Shown here: piece by piece, positions 14,857-23,853 of the stretch
Layout of the letters: each line of letters starts with the position of its first letter
Numbering within the stretch: the stretch's first letter is position 1
Notes under the pieces: model-generated
Databases searched by the model: none
Seen by the model: the letters and a program-made list of their open reading frames with translations, nothing else
What the model was told of the DNA's origin: nothing
Source of the DNA: Streptomyces silvae
Lineage (GTDB): Bacteria; Actinomycetota; Actinomycetes; Streptomycetales; Streptomycetaceae
Assembly (NCBI RefSeq): GCF_016745505.1
Contig: NZ_JAERUC010000088.1
Location: 1 to 37,830, forward strand
DNA: 37,830 nucleotides
Direction: 5' to 3'
Translations under genes and position numbers: made by a program

Positions 14857-16236
14857 ATGGAGCCGGACGCGATCACGGCGCTGGCCGCCGACGCGTACGT
14901 CTACGGGTCGCCGCTCGTCCGCCGGCTGTCCGCCGTCCAGGCCTGCCTCCGGGAGGGCTGCGGGACGACGCCCGCCGCGCCGTTCAACGACTTCGCCCAC
15001 GCGGACGGGCCGGCCACGCCCAGCACGTACACCCCGTACGCCCCCGCCGACCTCGTCGACGCGCTCGCCCAGCTCGACCTCTCCGGGGGGCCGGTCGGGC
15101 TGCACGTCCCGGACACCGGCGGGGCGTACTACGTCCTCCAGTTCGTCGACGCCTGGGGCAACACCTTCGCCTACCTCGGCACCCGCGCCACCGGCACGGG
15201 CGAGGGAGACTGGCTGGTCGTGCCGCCCGGCTGGGCCGGCACCGTCCCCGACGTGGTGTCCGGGGTCATCGACGCGCCCACCTCCGTGGTCTCCGTCCTC
15301 GGCCGTCTCGTCTGCGACGGGCCCGACGACATGCCCCGGGTCCGAGCGCTCCAGCAGGAGCTGACCCTCACGCACCTGGGCGACCGCGCCCACCGGACCG
15401 GGCTCCCCCCGACCGAGCCCGGGGTGCCGGGGGAGCTGCGGTTCTTCGAGGAGCTCCGGGTGTGGATGGCCGACTTCCCGCCCGCCGCAGCCGACCGCGC
15501 CTATCAGGACAGGTTCCAGCCCCTCGGGCTCCTGGAGGAGGGGCTCTCGCCGTACGTGTCGGCCTCGCCCCGTCTCGTACGCGCACTGGGGCGGGGGCTC
15601 GCGCTGGGCAGGCTGCGGGTGGAGGAGGCGGCCCGGCTGCCCCAGGTGCTGGCCGAGGGCCCGCCGGGCGCCTGGCAGGCGACTCCGCACCTGCGCGACC
15701 ACAACCTGGACCACTTCGGGGTCGGCACGCTCGGCACGCCGGAGTGGACGCTCCCCGACCGGGAGGCGTCGTACCTGGTCAGGGCGGTCGCGGCACGGCG
15801 GGGGTACCGGCTGCCGCACGGGTACGAGGCGGTGTTCGCGCACACCTCCCGCGACTCCCGGGGCCGCATGCTCGACGGGGCCCACCGCTACGCGCTGCGC
15901 TTCCCACAGCCGCCACCGGTCCGGGCCTTCTGGTCGCTGACCGCGTACGACAGCCCCGGCGGCCACCTGGTCCCGAACGCGGCGGACCGGTACGCGATCG
16001 GGGACCGTACGCCCGGGCTCGTCCACGGCGACGACGGGTCGCTGACGCTGCACCTGTCCGCGGAGCGGCCCGCGGACAGCGAGGGCGCGGCGAACTGGCT
16101 GCCGCTGCCGCCCGGCGCCTTCCGGCCCGTGCTGCGGCTCCACCTTCCCGACCAGGCGGTTCTCGACGGGAGCTACGTCGTCCCGGCGCTCGAACGGCTC
16201 GGGGACCCGCCGGGCGTGGAGATCCCGGACCTGTAG
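14857..16236 (+). CDS. DUF1254/DUF1214 domain protein
   Basis: A 459-residue protein. The N-terminal half (AADAYVYGSPLVRRL, the DUF1254-type NDFAHADG, AYYVLQFVDAWGNTFAYLG) and the C-terminal DUF1214 half (RFPQPPPVRAFWSLTAYDSP, YAIGDRT, ADSEGAANWLPLPPGAFRP) are both complete. No signal peptide is evident, unlike many Gram-negative members. The function of the family is unsettled. ATG at 14857 is preferred over GTG at 14836 because GAGGTGG lies just upstream. The gene starts 22 nt after the DUF7144-like gene, so the two may share a transcript. Confidence 0.87.
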   Translation: MEPDAITALAADAYVYGSPLVRRLSAVQACLREGCGTTPAAPFNDFAHADGPATPSTYTPYAPADLVDALAQLDLSGGPVGLHVPDTGGAYYVLQFVDAWGNTFAYLGTRATGTGEGDWLVVPPGWAGTVPDVVSGVIDAPTSVVSVLGRLVCDGPDDMPRVRALQQELTLTHLGDRAHRTGLPPTEPGVPGELRFFEELRVWMADFPPAAADRAYQDRFQPLGLLEEGLSPYVSASPRLVRALGRGLALGRLRVEEAARLPQVLAEGPPGAWQATPHLRDHNLDHFGVGTLGTPEWTLPDREASYLVRAVAARRGYRLPHGYEAVFAHTSRDSRGRMLDGAHRYALRFPQPPPVRAFWSLTAYDSPGGHLVPNAADRYAIGDRTPGLVHGDDGSLTLHLSAERPADSEGAANWLPLPPGAFRPVLRLHLPDQAVLDGSYVVPALERLGDPPGVEIPDL

Positions 16237-16307
16237 ATCCCGGCTATGCAGACCCCGGGTGCGCGGATCCTGGGCGCGTTGTCAGTGGTGCGTCGCACAC
16301 TGGAGAC

Positions 16308-16529
16308 ATGTGCCGTTCCATCAAGACGCTTCGTCCCCCAGCCATCCCCGAAGAGGCCACCGAGGAGGAGATGCGGGCCGCCGCCCTGCAGTACGTCCGC
16401 AAGGTGTCCGGCTTCCGTGCGCCCGCCGCGCACAACCAGGAGGTCTTCGACCGGGCCGTGGCCGAGATCACCGAGGCCACCCAGCGGCTGCTGGACGGCC
16501 TGGAGATACGGGGCGCCGCCCGGGTCTGA
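16308..16529 (+). CDS. DUF2277 family protein
   Basis: A 73-residue protein opening MCRSIKTLRPPAIPEEATEE, the invariant MCR-I-TL start of DUF2277, followed by ALQYVRKVSGFRAPA and a helical tail. The family is small, soluble and uncharacterised. The ribosome site (TGGAG) is weak. Wobble GC is high throughout. Confidence 0.85.
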   Translation: MCRSIKTLRPPAIPEEATEEEMRAAALQYVRKVSGFRAPAAHNQEVFDRAVAEITEATQRLLDGLEIRGAARV

Positions 16530-16565
16530 GCGGCTCGCGGACGTGCCGCGGGCCGGTGCGGGCCG

Positions 16566-17225
16566 TCAGGTCCCGGCCGGGGCTCCGGCTGCCGGGGCCT
16601 CGGAGGCGTGGGCGGGGCGGCGTACGACGACGGCGGCGAGGGCGCCGGCGAGGAACAGGGCGAGGACCGAGACGGCCGTGCCCAGCCAGCCCGCGCCCAG
16701 CCACTGGCCGCCGAAGTAGCCGAGGCCCACGCTGTAGACCGCCCAGGCCACCCCGGCCACCGCGGACCAGGGCAGGAACTCCTTCACCTTGCGGTGCGCC
16801 GCGCCCGCGCCCAGGGAGACGACGGAGCGGCCGGCCGGCGCGAAGCGGGCGACGACGACCAGCGCGCCCCCGCCACGGCTCAGCGCCGCGCCGAGGCGCT
16901 CCTGCGCGGAGGTGAGGCGGCGTGACCTGGCGATGGCCCGGTCCAGGCGCTCGCCGCCGCGCCAGGCCAGGCGGTACGCCACGAGGTCGCCGAGCACCGA
17001 GGCGGTGGCCGCGCACAGGGTCAGCACCAGGAGGGAGGGCACGTGCCGGGTGGCCTCGCCCGCCGCCGCGGTGACCGTGGTCGTGCTCGCGGCGGCTGCC
17101 GTGGCCGCGGTGATCACCAGCACGCCGCTGGGCAGGACGGGCAGGAAGACGTCCAGGAGCACCGAGAGGGCGACCACCGCGTAGATCCATGGGCTGCCGG
17201 TCAGCGCACCCACACTCTCGAGCAC
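16566..17225 (-). CDS. DedA/SNARE-associated family membrane protein
   Basis: A 219-residue protein with about five hydrophobic segments. Family landmarks are FLPVLPSGVLVITA near the N-terminus (the re-entrant proline-rich loop), GDLVAYRLAWRGGERL, VVVARFAPAGRSVVSLGAGA and FLPWSAVAGVAWAVYSVGLGYFGG. DedA proteins are linked to phospholipid flipping and envelope homeostasis. The GTG start at 17225 has GGGGAG 7 nt upstream. A 22-bp tandem repeat lies in its upstream region. Confidence 0.88.
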   Translation of the reverse strand: MLESVGALTGSPWIYAVVALSVLLDVFLPVLPSGVLVITAATAAAASTTTVTAAAGEATRHVPSLLVLTLCAATASVLGDLVAYRLAWRGGERLDRAIARSRRLTSAQERLGAALSRGGGALVVVARFAPAGRSVVSLGAGAAHRKVKEFLPWSAVAGVAWAVYSVGLGYFGGQWLGAGWLGTAVSVLALFLAGALAAVVVRRPAHASEAPAAGAPAGT

Positions 17226-17288
17226 TTTCTACTCCCCGTTCCCGGTTCCCGTGTTCCGCGTCAGCACCGCGACGTCGCAGGGGAGCGG

Positions 17289-17332
17289 CAGGAGCGGCAG
17301 GGCCAGCTGTCAGGAGCGGCAGGGCCAGCTGT
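17289..17332. repeat. Perfect 22-bp tandem duplication
   Basis: Two identical 22-bp units (17289-17310 and 17311-17332), each beginning CAGGAGCGGCAGGG and ending CAGCTGT. They sit 60-110 nt upstream of the DedA gene, probably in its leader or promoter region. Confidence 0.85.
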
Positions 17333-17410
17333 ACAGCGTACGCCTGCCGTTCACCCGGTTCACCTGGTATTCACCGGGCGGGCGGCCGATGTCGTGCAGG
17401 TCACGTGACG

Positions 17411-17445
17411 ACCGCGGCCCCCCTCGGGAGGAGGGGGGCCGCGGT
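17411..17445 (-). terminator. Strong hairpin terminator after doxX-like gene
   Basis: A perfect 15-bp stem (ACCGCGGCCCCCCTC with its complement) around a 5-nt loop, 18 nt past the DoxX stop. It has no T tract, as is usual in high-GC actinobacteria. Confidence 0.8.
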
Positions 17446-17462
17446 GCGGGGGAGCGGAGGGT

Positions 17463-17921
17463 TCAGACCGAGACGGCCTGGGCCTTCTCGGGAGCGGGCG
17501 CGCTCTCCTGGGCGGAGCCGCCGCGCGAGGAGAACAGCCGGTCCAGGGCCACGGCGCCGGGGCCGGTGAAGACCAGCAGGAGGAAGGTCCAGCAGAAGAC
17601 TGCCGAGGCCTCGCCGCCGTTCTGCAGGGGGAACAGCGACTCGGGCTGGTGCACCTTGAAGTACGCGTAGGCCATGGAGCCGGAGGAGACGAGCGCGGCG
17701 ACACGGGTGCCGAGGCCGACCGCGACCAGGATGCCGCCGACGAGCTGGATCACCGCCGCGTACCAGCCGGGCCAGGTGCCGGCCGGGACGGTGCCGCCGC
17801 CCATGGAGCCGCCGAGGACCCCGAAGAGCGAGGCGGCGCCGTGGCAGGCGAAGAGGAAGCCGATGACGATGCGGAAGAGGCCCAGTGCGTAGGGCTGGGC
17901 CCGGTTCAGGCGTATGGACAT
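17463..17921 (-). CDS. DoxX family membrane protein
   Basis: A 152-residue protein with the DoxX pattern of four helices: ALGLFRIVIGFLFACHGAAS, YAAVIQLVGGILVAVGLGT, SSGSMAYAYFKVHQPESLFP and AVFCWTFLLLVFTGPGAVALD. Actinobacterial DoxX proteins are linked to redox and thiol stress through association with superoxide dismutase and rhodanese-like partners; none is adjacent here. AAGGAG lies 10 nt before the ATG. An inverted repeat about 70 nt upstream may be the operator. Confidence 0.9.
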   Translation of the reverse strand: MSIRLNRAQPYALGLFRIVIGFLFACHGAASLFGVLGGSMGGGTVPAGTWPGWYAAVIQLVGGILVAVGLGTRVAALVSSGSMAYAYFKVHQPESLFPLQNGGEASAVFCWTFLLLVFTGPGAVALDRLFSSRGGSAQESAPAPEKAQAVSV

Positions 17922-17987
17922 GGAGGTGGGGCTCCTTCGGTCTGGGGACGTGAAACCGAGCGGGGCCCATCAGGTTAGGGTGGCCTC

Positions 17988-18003
17988 ACTTGTGCTTGCA
18001 AGT
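17988..18003 (-). promoter_or_regulatory. Candidate operator/promoter of the doxX-like gene
   Basis: ACTTGTGCTTGCAAGT contains the dyad ACTTG/CAAGT. On the leftward strand TTGCAA, then 18 nt, then TAACCT would make a promoter whose -35 overlaps the dyad. MarR-type regulators often use such sites, but none is encoded nearby. Confidence 0.45.
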
Positions 18004-18036
18004 TCAACATTCTGTCGACTGGCTGAAAATTGGTCA

Positions 18037-19836
<1,800 letters not shown>

Positions 19837-19929
19837 GTGTGCCCTCCTCGCGTCGCCGTCACCGATGGCTCCGTAGGGTACGGAACGACGGAGGAGGGCG
19901 GGTTGGTTCCGCCGGGGCGGGAGGGTCGG

Positions 19930-20574
19930 TCAGCAGCCGTTGAGGACGGACTGCAGGGCGCTCTTCTCGGTGGTGTCGACGCTGAGGCCGTAGTAGTGCT
20001 TCACGTGCACCCAGGCACGGGCGTAGGTGCAGCGGTAGGCGGCGCGTGAGGGGAGCCACTCGCCCGGGTCCTGGTCGCTCTTGGACTGGTTGACGTTGTC
20101 GGTGACCGCGATCAGTTGCGGCCGGGTCAGGTCGTTCGCGAAGGACTGGCGCTGGGCGGTGGTCCAGCCGCTGGCCCCCGAGCGCCAGGCCTCGGCGAGG
20201 GGGACCATGTGGTCGATGTCCAGATCGGCCGCGGCGGTCCAGGTGGCGCCGTCGTACTCCGAGTACCACGTGCCGCTGGTCGCGGCGCAGGAGGAGTCCT
20301 GGACGACACCGGTGCCGTCACGCTTCAGCACCACCTCGCGGGTGTTGCAGGCGCCCGACTGCGTGATCCAGTGCGGGAACTTGTCGCGGCTGTAGCCGGA
20401 GGAGGAGCCCTCGGCGGAGACGGTGAGCTGGCTCAGATACGTACGGGCGGTGGAGGCGGCGACCGGCGTGGGCATCGCGGCCTGGGCGGTCGGGGCGGTG
20501 AGAAGTCCCGTGGTGGCGGCGAGTGCGGCCGAGGCGGCCAGAACGGCTATGCGACGCGCGTAGATACCGGACAT
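19930..20574 (-). CDS. Secreted HNH nuclease (DUF1524/GmrSD C-terminal type)
   Basis: A 214-residue exported protein. The N-terminus (YARRIAVLAASAALAATTGL...TAQAA) is a standard signal peptide cut near residue 32. The nuclease core is DLDIDHMVPLAEAWRSG (D121, H122) with AVTDNVNQSKSDQDP (N160, N162) and YARAWVHVKHYY, the His-Asn-His layout of the DUF1524/HNH family. Four cysteines (76, 96, 182, 214) can form two disulfides, fitting an extracellular enzyme. It likely degrades DNA outside the cell for nutrition or competition. AAGGGAG precedes the ATG. Confidence 0.9.
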   Translation of the reverse strand: MSGIYARRIAVLAASAALAATTGLLTAPTAQAAMPTPVAASTARTYLSQLTVSAEGSSSGYSRDKFPHWITQSGACNTREVVLKRDGTGVVQDSSCAATSGTWYSEYDGATWTAAADLDIDHMVPLAEAWRSGASGWTTAQRQSFANDLTRPQLIAVTDNVNQSKSDQDPGEWLPSRAAYRCTYARAWVHVKHYYGLSVDTTEKSALQSVLNGC

Positions 20575-20803
20575 TCGAACTCCCTTGATGTGGGGGGCTG
20601 TTGAGCGGGCGACCTGCGAGCCCGGCCATCGTGACGGCGCCGGGTTTCGGTGGGGTGGTCGTCAGGTAACAGAGTGACGACATGCGCACGTCACATCAAG
20701 AGGTAGGACGGTCGGTCTGACGTCCCGTCCGAAGGGTGTTCGACGCGAAGGGGTGACGGACCCACAGTTCCGGGGGGTGCGGACGCCCCTCTAGGGTGAC
20801 CGC

Positions 20804-21538
20804 GTGCTGCTTCCGGTCAGTCCCGCGCTCGGGGTCGTGCTCGCTGTGCTCCTGGTGTCCGCCGCGGCGGTCGCGGCCTGGGCGTCGCTGGGCCGGTCCC
20901 GCGAGATCGCCGTCGCCGGGGTGCGGGCCGCGGCCCAACTGGCCGCCGTCTCCCTGCTCATCGGCTGGGTGGTGCGCTCGCCGGGGCCCCTGCTCGGCTT
21001 CCTGCTGCTGATGTTCGCGGTCGCCGTGCGCACCGCGGGCCGGCGGATCACCCCCAACCGCACCTGGTGGTGGGCCGCCCTGCCGATCGCGGCGGGCGTG
21101 GTCCCGGTGGTGGTGGCACTCCTGCTCACCGGGCTCCTGCCGCTGCGCGGCATCGCGCTGATCCCGGTCACGGGCATCCTCATCGGGGGCGCGCTCACCG
21201 CGACGGTGCTCGGCGGGCGGCGCGCGCTGGACGAACTCGGTTCGCGGCGCGGGGAGGTGGAGGCCGGGATGGCGCTCGGGCTGCCGGACCGTGACGCCCG
21301 GCTGGAGATCGCCCGCCCCGCGGCGTCGGACGCGCTGCTGCCGGGTCTCGACCAGACCAGGACCGTGGGGCTCGTCACGCTGCCCGGGGCGTTCGTGGGC
21401 ATGCTGCTGGGCGGCGCCTCACCGGTGGAGGCGGGCGCCGTGCAGCTGTTCGTCCTGGTGGCACTGATGGCGGTGCAGGCGGTCGCCGTCGCGCTGGTGC
21501 TGGAACTGATAGCGCGGGGGGTGCTGCACCGCGAGTGA
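20804..21538 (+). CDS. FetB/UPF0014 family ABC permease
   Basis: A 244-residue protein with about seven hydrophobic segments. The UPF0014 landmarks are EIAVAGVRAAAQLAAVSLLIGWV near the N-terminus, RTAGRRITP, ALIPVTGILIGGALTATVL and the cytoplasmic EVEAGMALGLPDRDARL. TRTVGLVTLPGAFVGMLLGGASPVEAG is the strongest family match. In E. coli FetB pairs with ATPase FetA to export iron. No FetA-like gene lies next to it, so the ATPase is elsewhere or absent. GTG at 20804 follows an AGGGTGA. Confidence 0.88.
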   Translation: MLLPVSPALGVVLAVLLVSAAAVAAWASLGRSREIAVAGVRAAAQLAAVSLLIGWVVRSPGPLLGFLLLMFAVAVRTAGRRITPNRTWWWAALPIAAGVVPVVVALLLTGLLPLRGIALIPVTGILIGGALTATVLGGRRALDELGSRRGEVEAGMALGLPDRDARLEIARPAASDALLPGLDQTRTVGLVTLPGAFVGMLLGGASPVEAGAVQLFVLVALMAVQAVAVALVLELIARGVLHRE

Positions 21539-21582
21539 GTGCGGGGCGGCGCCGCACCGCGCAGTGAACGCGGGTGGGTCCT

Positions 21583-21603
21583 GCCCCGCGAGCGAGGCGG
21601 GGC
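21583..21603. terminator. Bidirectional terminator between convergent genes
   Basis: GCCCCGC-7 nt-GCGGGGC forms a 7-bp stem between the FetB-like and HAD genes. A smaller GTGCGG/CCGCAC hairpin (21539-21557) directly follows the FetB stop. Confidence 0.55.
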
Positions 21604-21672
21604 GCTCCCGGAGCCCAGGGTGTGCCGTTCGGTACGCCGGTGTCGGCCCCCCGGAGCGGGGTGCCTGGCGGG

Positions 21673-22335
21673 CTAGCGGGCGTCGACGTGCAGACGGATC
21701 GAACCGTCCGCGACCGTCTCCACCCGGAGCTGCGTCAGGTCCTCGACATGGGCGTCGGGGGAGAGCGCCGCCGCGCGCGGGCCGACGCCCACGACGCGCA
21801 TGCCGGCCGCGCGGCCCGCCGCGATGCCCGCCTCGGAGTCCTCGAACACGATGCAGTCCGCCGGGTCGAAGCCCAGCTCGGCGGCGCCCTTGAGGAAGCC
21901 CTCGGGGTCCGGCTTGCTCGCGCCGACCATCTCGGCGGTGACACGGGTCTCCGGCACCGGCAGGGCCGCCGCCGTCATCCTCGCCTGGGCGAGTGCCTCG
22001 TCGGCCGAGGTCACGAGTGCGTGGGGGAGCCCGGCGATCGACGCCATGAAGGCGGGAGCGCCGCCGATGGGCACCACGCCGTCCGTGTCGGCGGTCTCCT
22101 CGGCGAGCATGATCCGGTTCTCCGCGTAGTTCTGCTCCATGGGGCGGTCCGGGAGCAGGGCGGCCATCGTCGCGTAACCCTGACGGCCGTGGACGACCTT
22201 GAGGGCGGCCTCGGGGTCGAGCCCCTGGGCGATCGCCCAGCGCCGCCAGCAGCGCTCCACCACCGCGTCGGAATTCACGAGGGTGCCGTCCATGTCCAGC
22301 AGGAGGGCGCGGGCTTCGAGGACGGTGGCCGACAT
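21673..22335 (-). CDS. HAD-IA hydrolase, sugar-phosphatase/beta-PGM-like
   Basis: A 220-residue HAD phosphatase. Motif I is LLLDMDGTLVNSDAVVE (D14, D16), motif II is ALVTSADEA, motif III is GASKPDPEGFLKGA, and motif IV is CIVFEDSEAGIAAGRAAGM. The helical cap between motifs I and II is of the beta-phosphoglucomutase/GPP type, so a small sugar or polyol phosphate is the likely substrate. ATG at 22335 has GGAG 7 nt upstream; ATG at 22341 is an alternative. The C-terminal RVETVADGSIRLHVD is usual for the actinobacterial subgroup. Confidence 0.88.
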   Translation of the reverse strand: MSATVLEARALLLDMDGTLVNSDAVVERCWRRWAIAQGLDPEAALKVVHGRQGYATMAALLPDRPMEQNYAENRIMLAEETADTDGVVPIGGAPAFMASIAGLPHALVTSADEALAQARMTAAALPVPETRVTAEMVGASKPDPEGFLKGAAELGFDPADCIVFEDSEAGIAAGRAAGMRVVGVGPRAAALSPDAHVEDLTQLRVETVADGSIRLHVDAR

Positions 22336-22380
22336 CGGCATGCTCCAGAGCGCGGGGGAAACAGCTCGTAGCTGCGGGTG

Positions 22381-22424
22381 AAGAAAACAAGCAGCCCCGC
22401 CCGCCGGTCAGGGAGAACGGGCGG
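22381..22424 (-). terminator. Rho-independent terminator of the PG-binding gene
   Basis: On the leftward strand CCGCCCG-14 nt-CGGGCGG is followed by the T-rich GCTTGTTTTCTT. It lies 100 nt past the stop of the upstream peptidoglycan-binding gene and before the HAD gene. Confidence 0.65.
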
Positions 22425-22523
22425 AGGCTACTTTGTTCCATCACGATACAAAAACCGTCGCCGAAACGCCAATCCCACGGACCCGACCCACGGCGAAGCC
22501 CGCCCTCGCACGGAACCCGCCCC

Positions 22524-23714
22524 TCAGGACCGGCGCCCCCGGCCGCTCGTCTGCGCCTCCAGGGCGCGCCGTGTCTCCGGGCCGTAGACGCCGGACGGAT
22601 CGCCCTGGACCGAGACCCAGCGCTGGTACTCCGCGACGGCCTGCTCCACCCGCTCCGAGTAGTCGCCGTCGTCCGGCCCCCGGTAGACCCAGATCTCCTG
22701 GAGCCGCCGCTGGAGCTCGGAGACCTCCGCGCCCCGGTCCCCGCGCCGCAGCGTGGTCCCGGACGCCTCCTCGGCCGGTGGCGCCGCCGCGGTCGTGGCC
22801 GGGGCCTTCGTCGCGGACGCCGAGGGCGAGGGCGACGCCGAAGCGGTCGCCGAGCGTGAGGCCGAGGGGCTCTTCGAGGGGGACGGGGACGCCGAGGGCG
22901 ACGCCGACGCCGACCGGGACGGCGTGGCCGAGGGTGACGCGGACGGGGACTCCGACACGGACGCCGCCGGCTCCCCGCCCGCGTCCGGCACGCTCGACGT
23001 CACCTCGGGCAGTGCAGCCTCCCGGCGGTCCTCGTCGTCGAATAGGCCGCTCGCGAACGCGGCCGTGCCCACCACCGCGGCCACCGCCGCCCCCACGGCG
23101 ACGACGGCGAAAGGCCGCCGGCGGCGCGGCTGCACGGGATCGGGGCCACTGCCCGCATAGGCCGCGGCCGTACGCCGACGGGCCTCGTCCACCGCGGAGG
23201 CGTCAGGCGGCACACCCGGCCCGGGCCCCCGCCCCGCCCCGGCCGCCCCGCCCGCAGAGCCGTCCGACGCGCTGCCACGCACCCCGCCCGCAGTGCCGTC
23301 CAGCGCCCCGCCGCGCACGCCGTCCAGGAACAGCGGCATCGTCGTGGCCGCTGCCTCCGGGCCCGGCGCGTCGTGCTCCCCGCCGCCGCCCGGGGCCAGG
23401 GGCATGCCCCGGGTGTCGCCGTCGCCCGTCCCCATCCCCATCGTCGCGTAAGCGCTCCGGCCCGAGCCGTCCCCCTGCGCCGCGTGCGCGCCCCCGGTGT
23501 CCTGGCCGCGGCCCCCCTGCGCCGCGTACGGGTCCGAGGTGTCGTCGCTGTTCAGCGTCACGTAGGGGCGGATCCGCAGCGGGTCGAAGTCCTCCGCCGC
23601 CGCGATCTCCGCCGACCGGGCGTCCCGGTCGGCCGTACGGGCTCCGCAGGCGCATCCCGCCCCGGGTCTCGCGCCCTGCTCGCCGCCGCACTCCGGGCAC
23701 ATATGTCCGGTCAT
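22524..23714 (-). CDS. Zinc-ribbon, single-span, peptidoglycan-binding protein
   Basis: A 396-residue protein in four parts. The N-terminus has CPECGGEQ and GCACG, a likely cytoplasmic zinc ribbon. A long Gly/Ala/Asp-rich stretch follows. One transmembrane helix (about residues 202-221, FAVVAVGAAVAAVVGTAAFA) comes after RRRRP. Then a Ser/Pro/Ala repeat linker leads to a C-terminal PG_binding_1 domain (TTLRRGDRGAEVSELQRRLQ ... GVYGPETRRALEAQ). The order predicts a sensor- or scaffold-like protein spanning from cytoplasm to cell wall. GAGGGGAA precedes the ATG. It is divergent from the MFS gene. Confidence 0.85.
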   Translation of the reverse strand: MTGHMCPECGGEQGARPGAGCACGARTADRDARSAEIAAAEDFDPLRIRPYVTLNSDDTSDPYAAQGGRGQDTGGAHAAQGDGSGRSAYATMGMGTGDGDTRGMPLAPGGGGEHDAPGPEAAATTMPLFLDGVRGGALDGTAGGVRGSASDGSAGGAAGAGRGPGPGVPPDASAVDEARRRTAAAYAGSGPDPVQPRRRRPFAVVAVGAAVAAVVGTAAFASGLFDDEDRREAALPEVTSSVPDAGGEPAASVSESPSASPSATPSRSASASPSASPSPSKSPSASRSATASASPSPSASATKAPATTAAAPPAEEASGTTLRRGDRGAEVSELQRRLQEIWVYRGPDDGDYSERVEQAVAEYQRWVSVQGDPSGVYGPETRRALEAQTSGRGRRS

Positions 23715-23739
23715 CGTGGGTTCCCCTCCCCATTGAACT

Positions 23740-23757
23740 GCCTGCGATTATGCAGGC
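23740..23757 (-). promoter_or_regulatory. Promoter -10 inside an inverted repeat
   Basis: On the leftward strand GCCTGCATAATCGCAGGC contains a CATAAT -10 box flanked by perfect 6-bp arms GCCTGC/GCAGGC. It lies about 25 nt before the PG-binding gene start and could be an operator. Confidence 0.45.
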
Positions 23758-23853
23758 CGCCTCGCGCGAGCCCGACGCCCGTACCGCTGCTCGGCAGGCC
23801 ATAACGGCACACAGCGGCCAGGATAGGGGTGAAGCGGACCCGAGGAGATGCTC

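Noticed and set aside
22753..23160. Plus-strand Asp/Glu/Ala-rich ORF
   Set aside because: It is the antisense of the Ser/Pro/Ala linker of the PG-binding protein.
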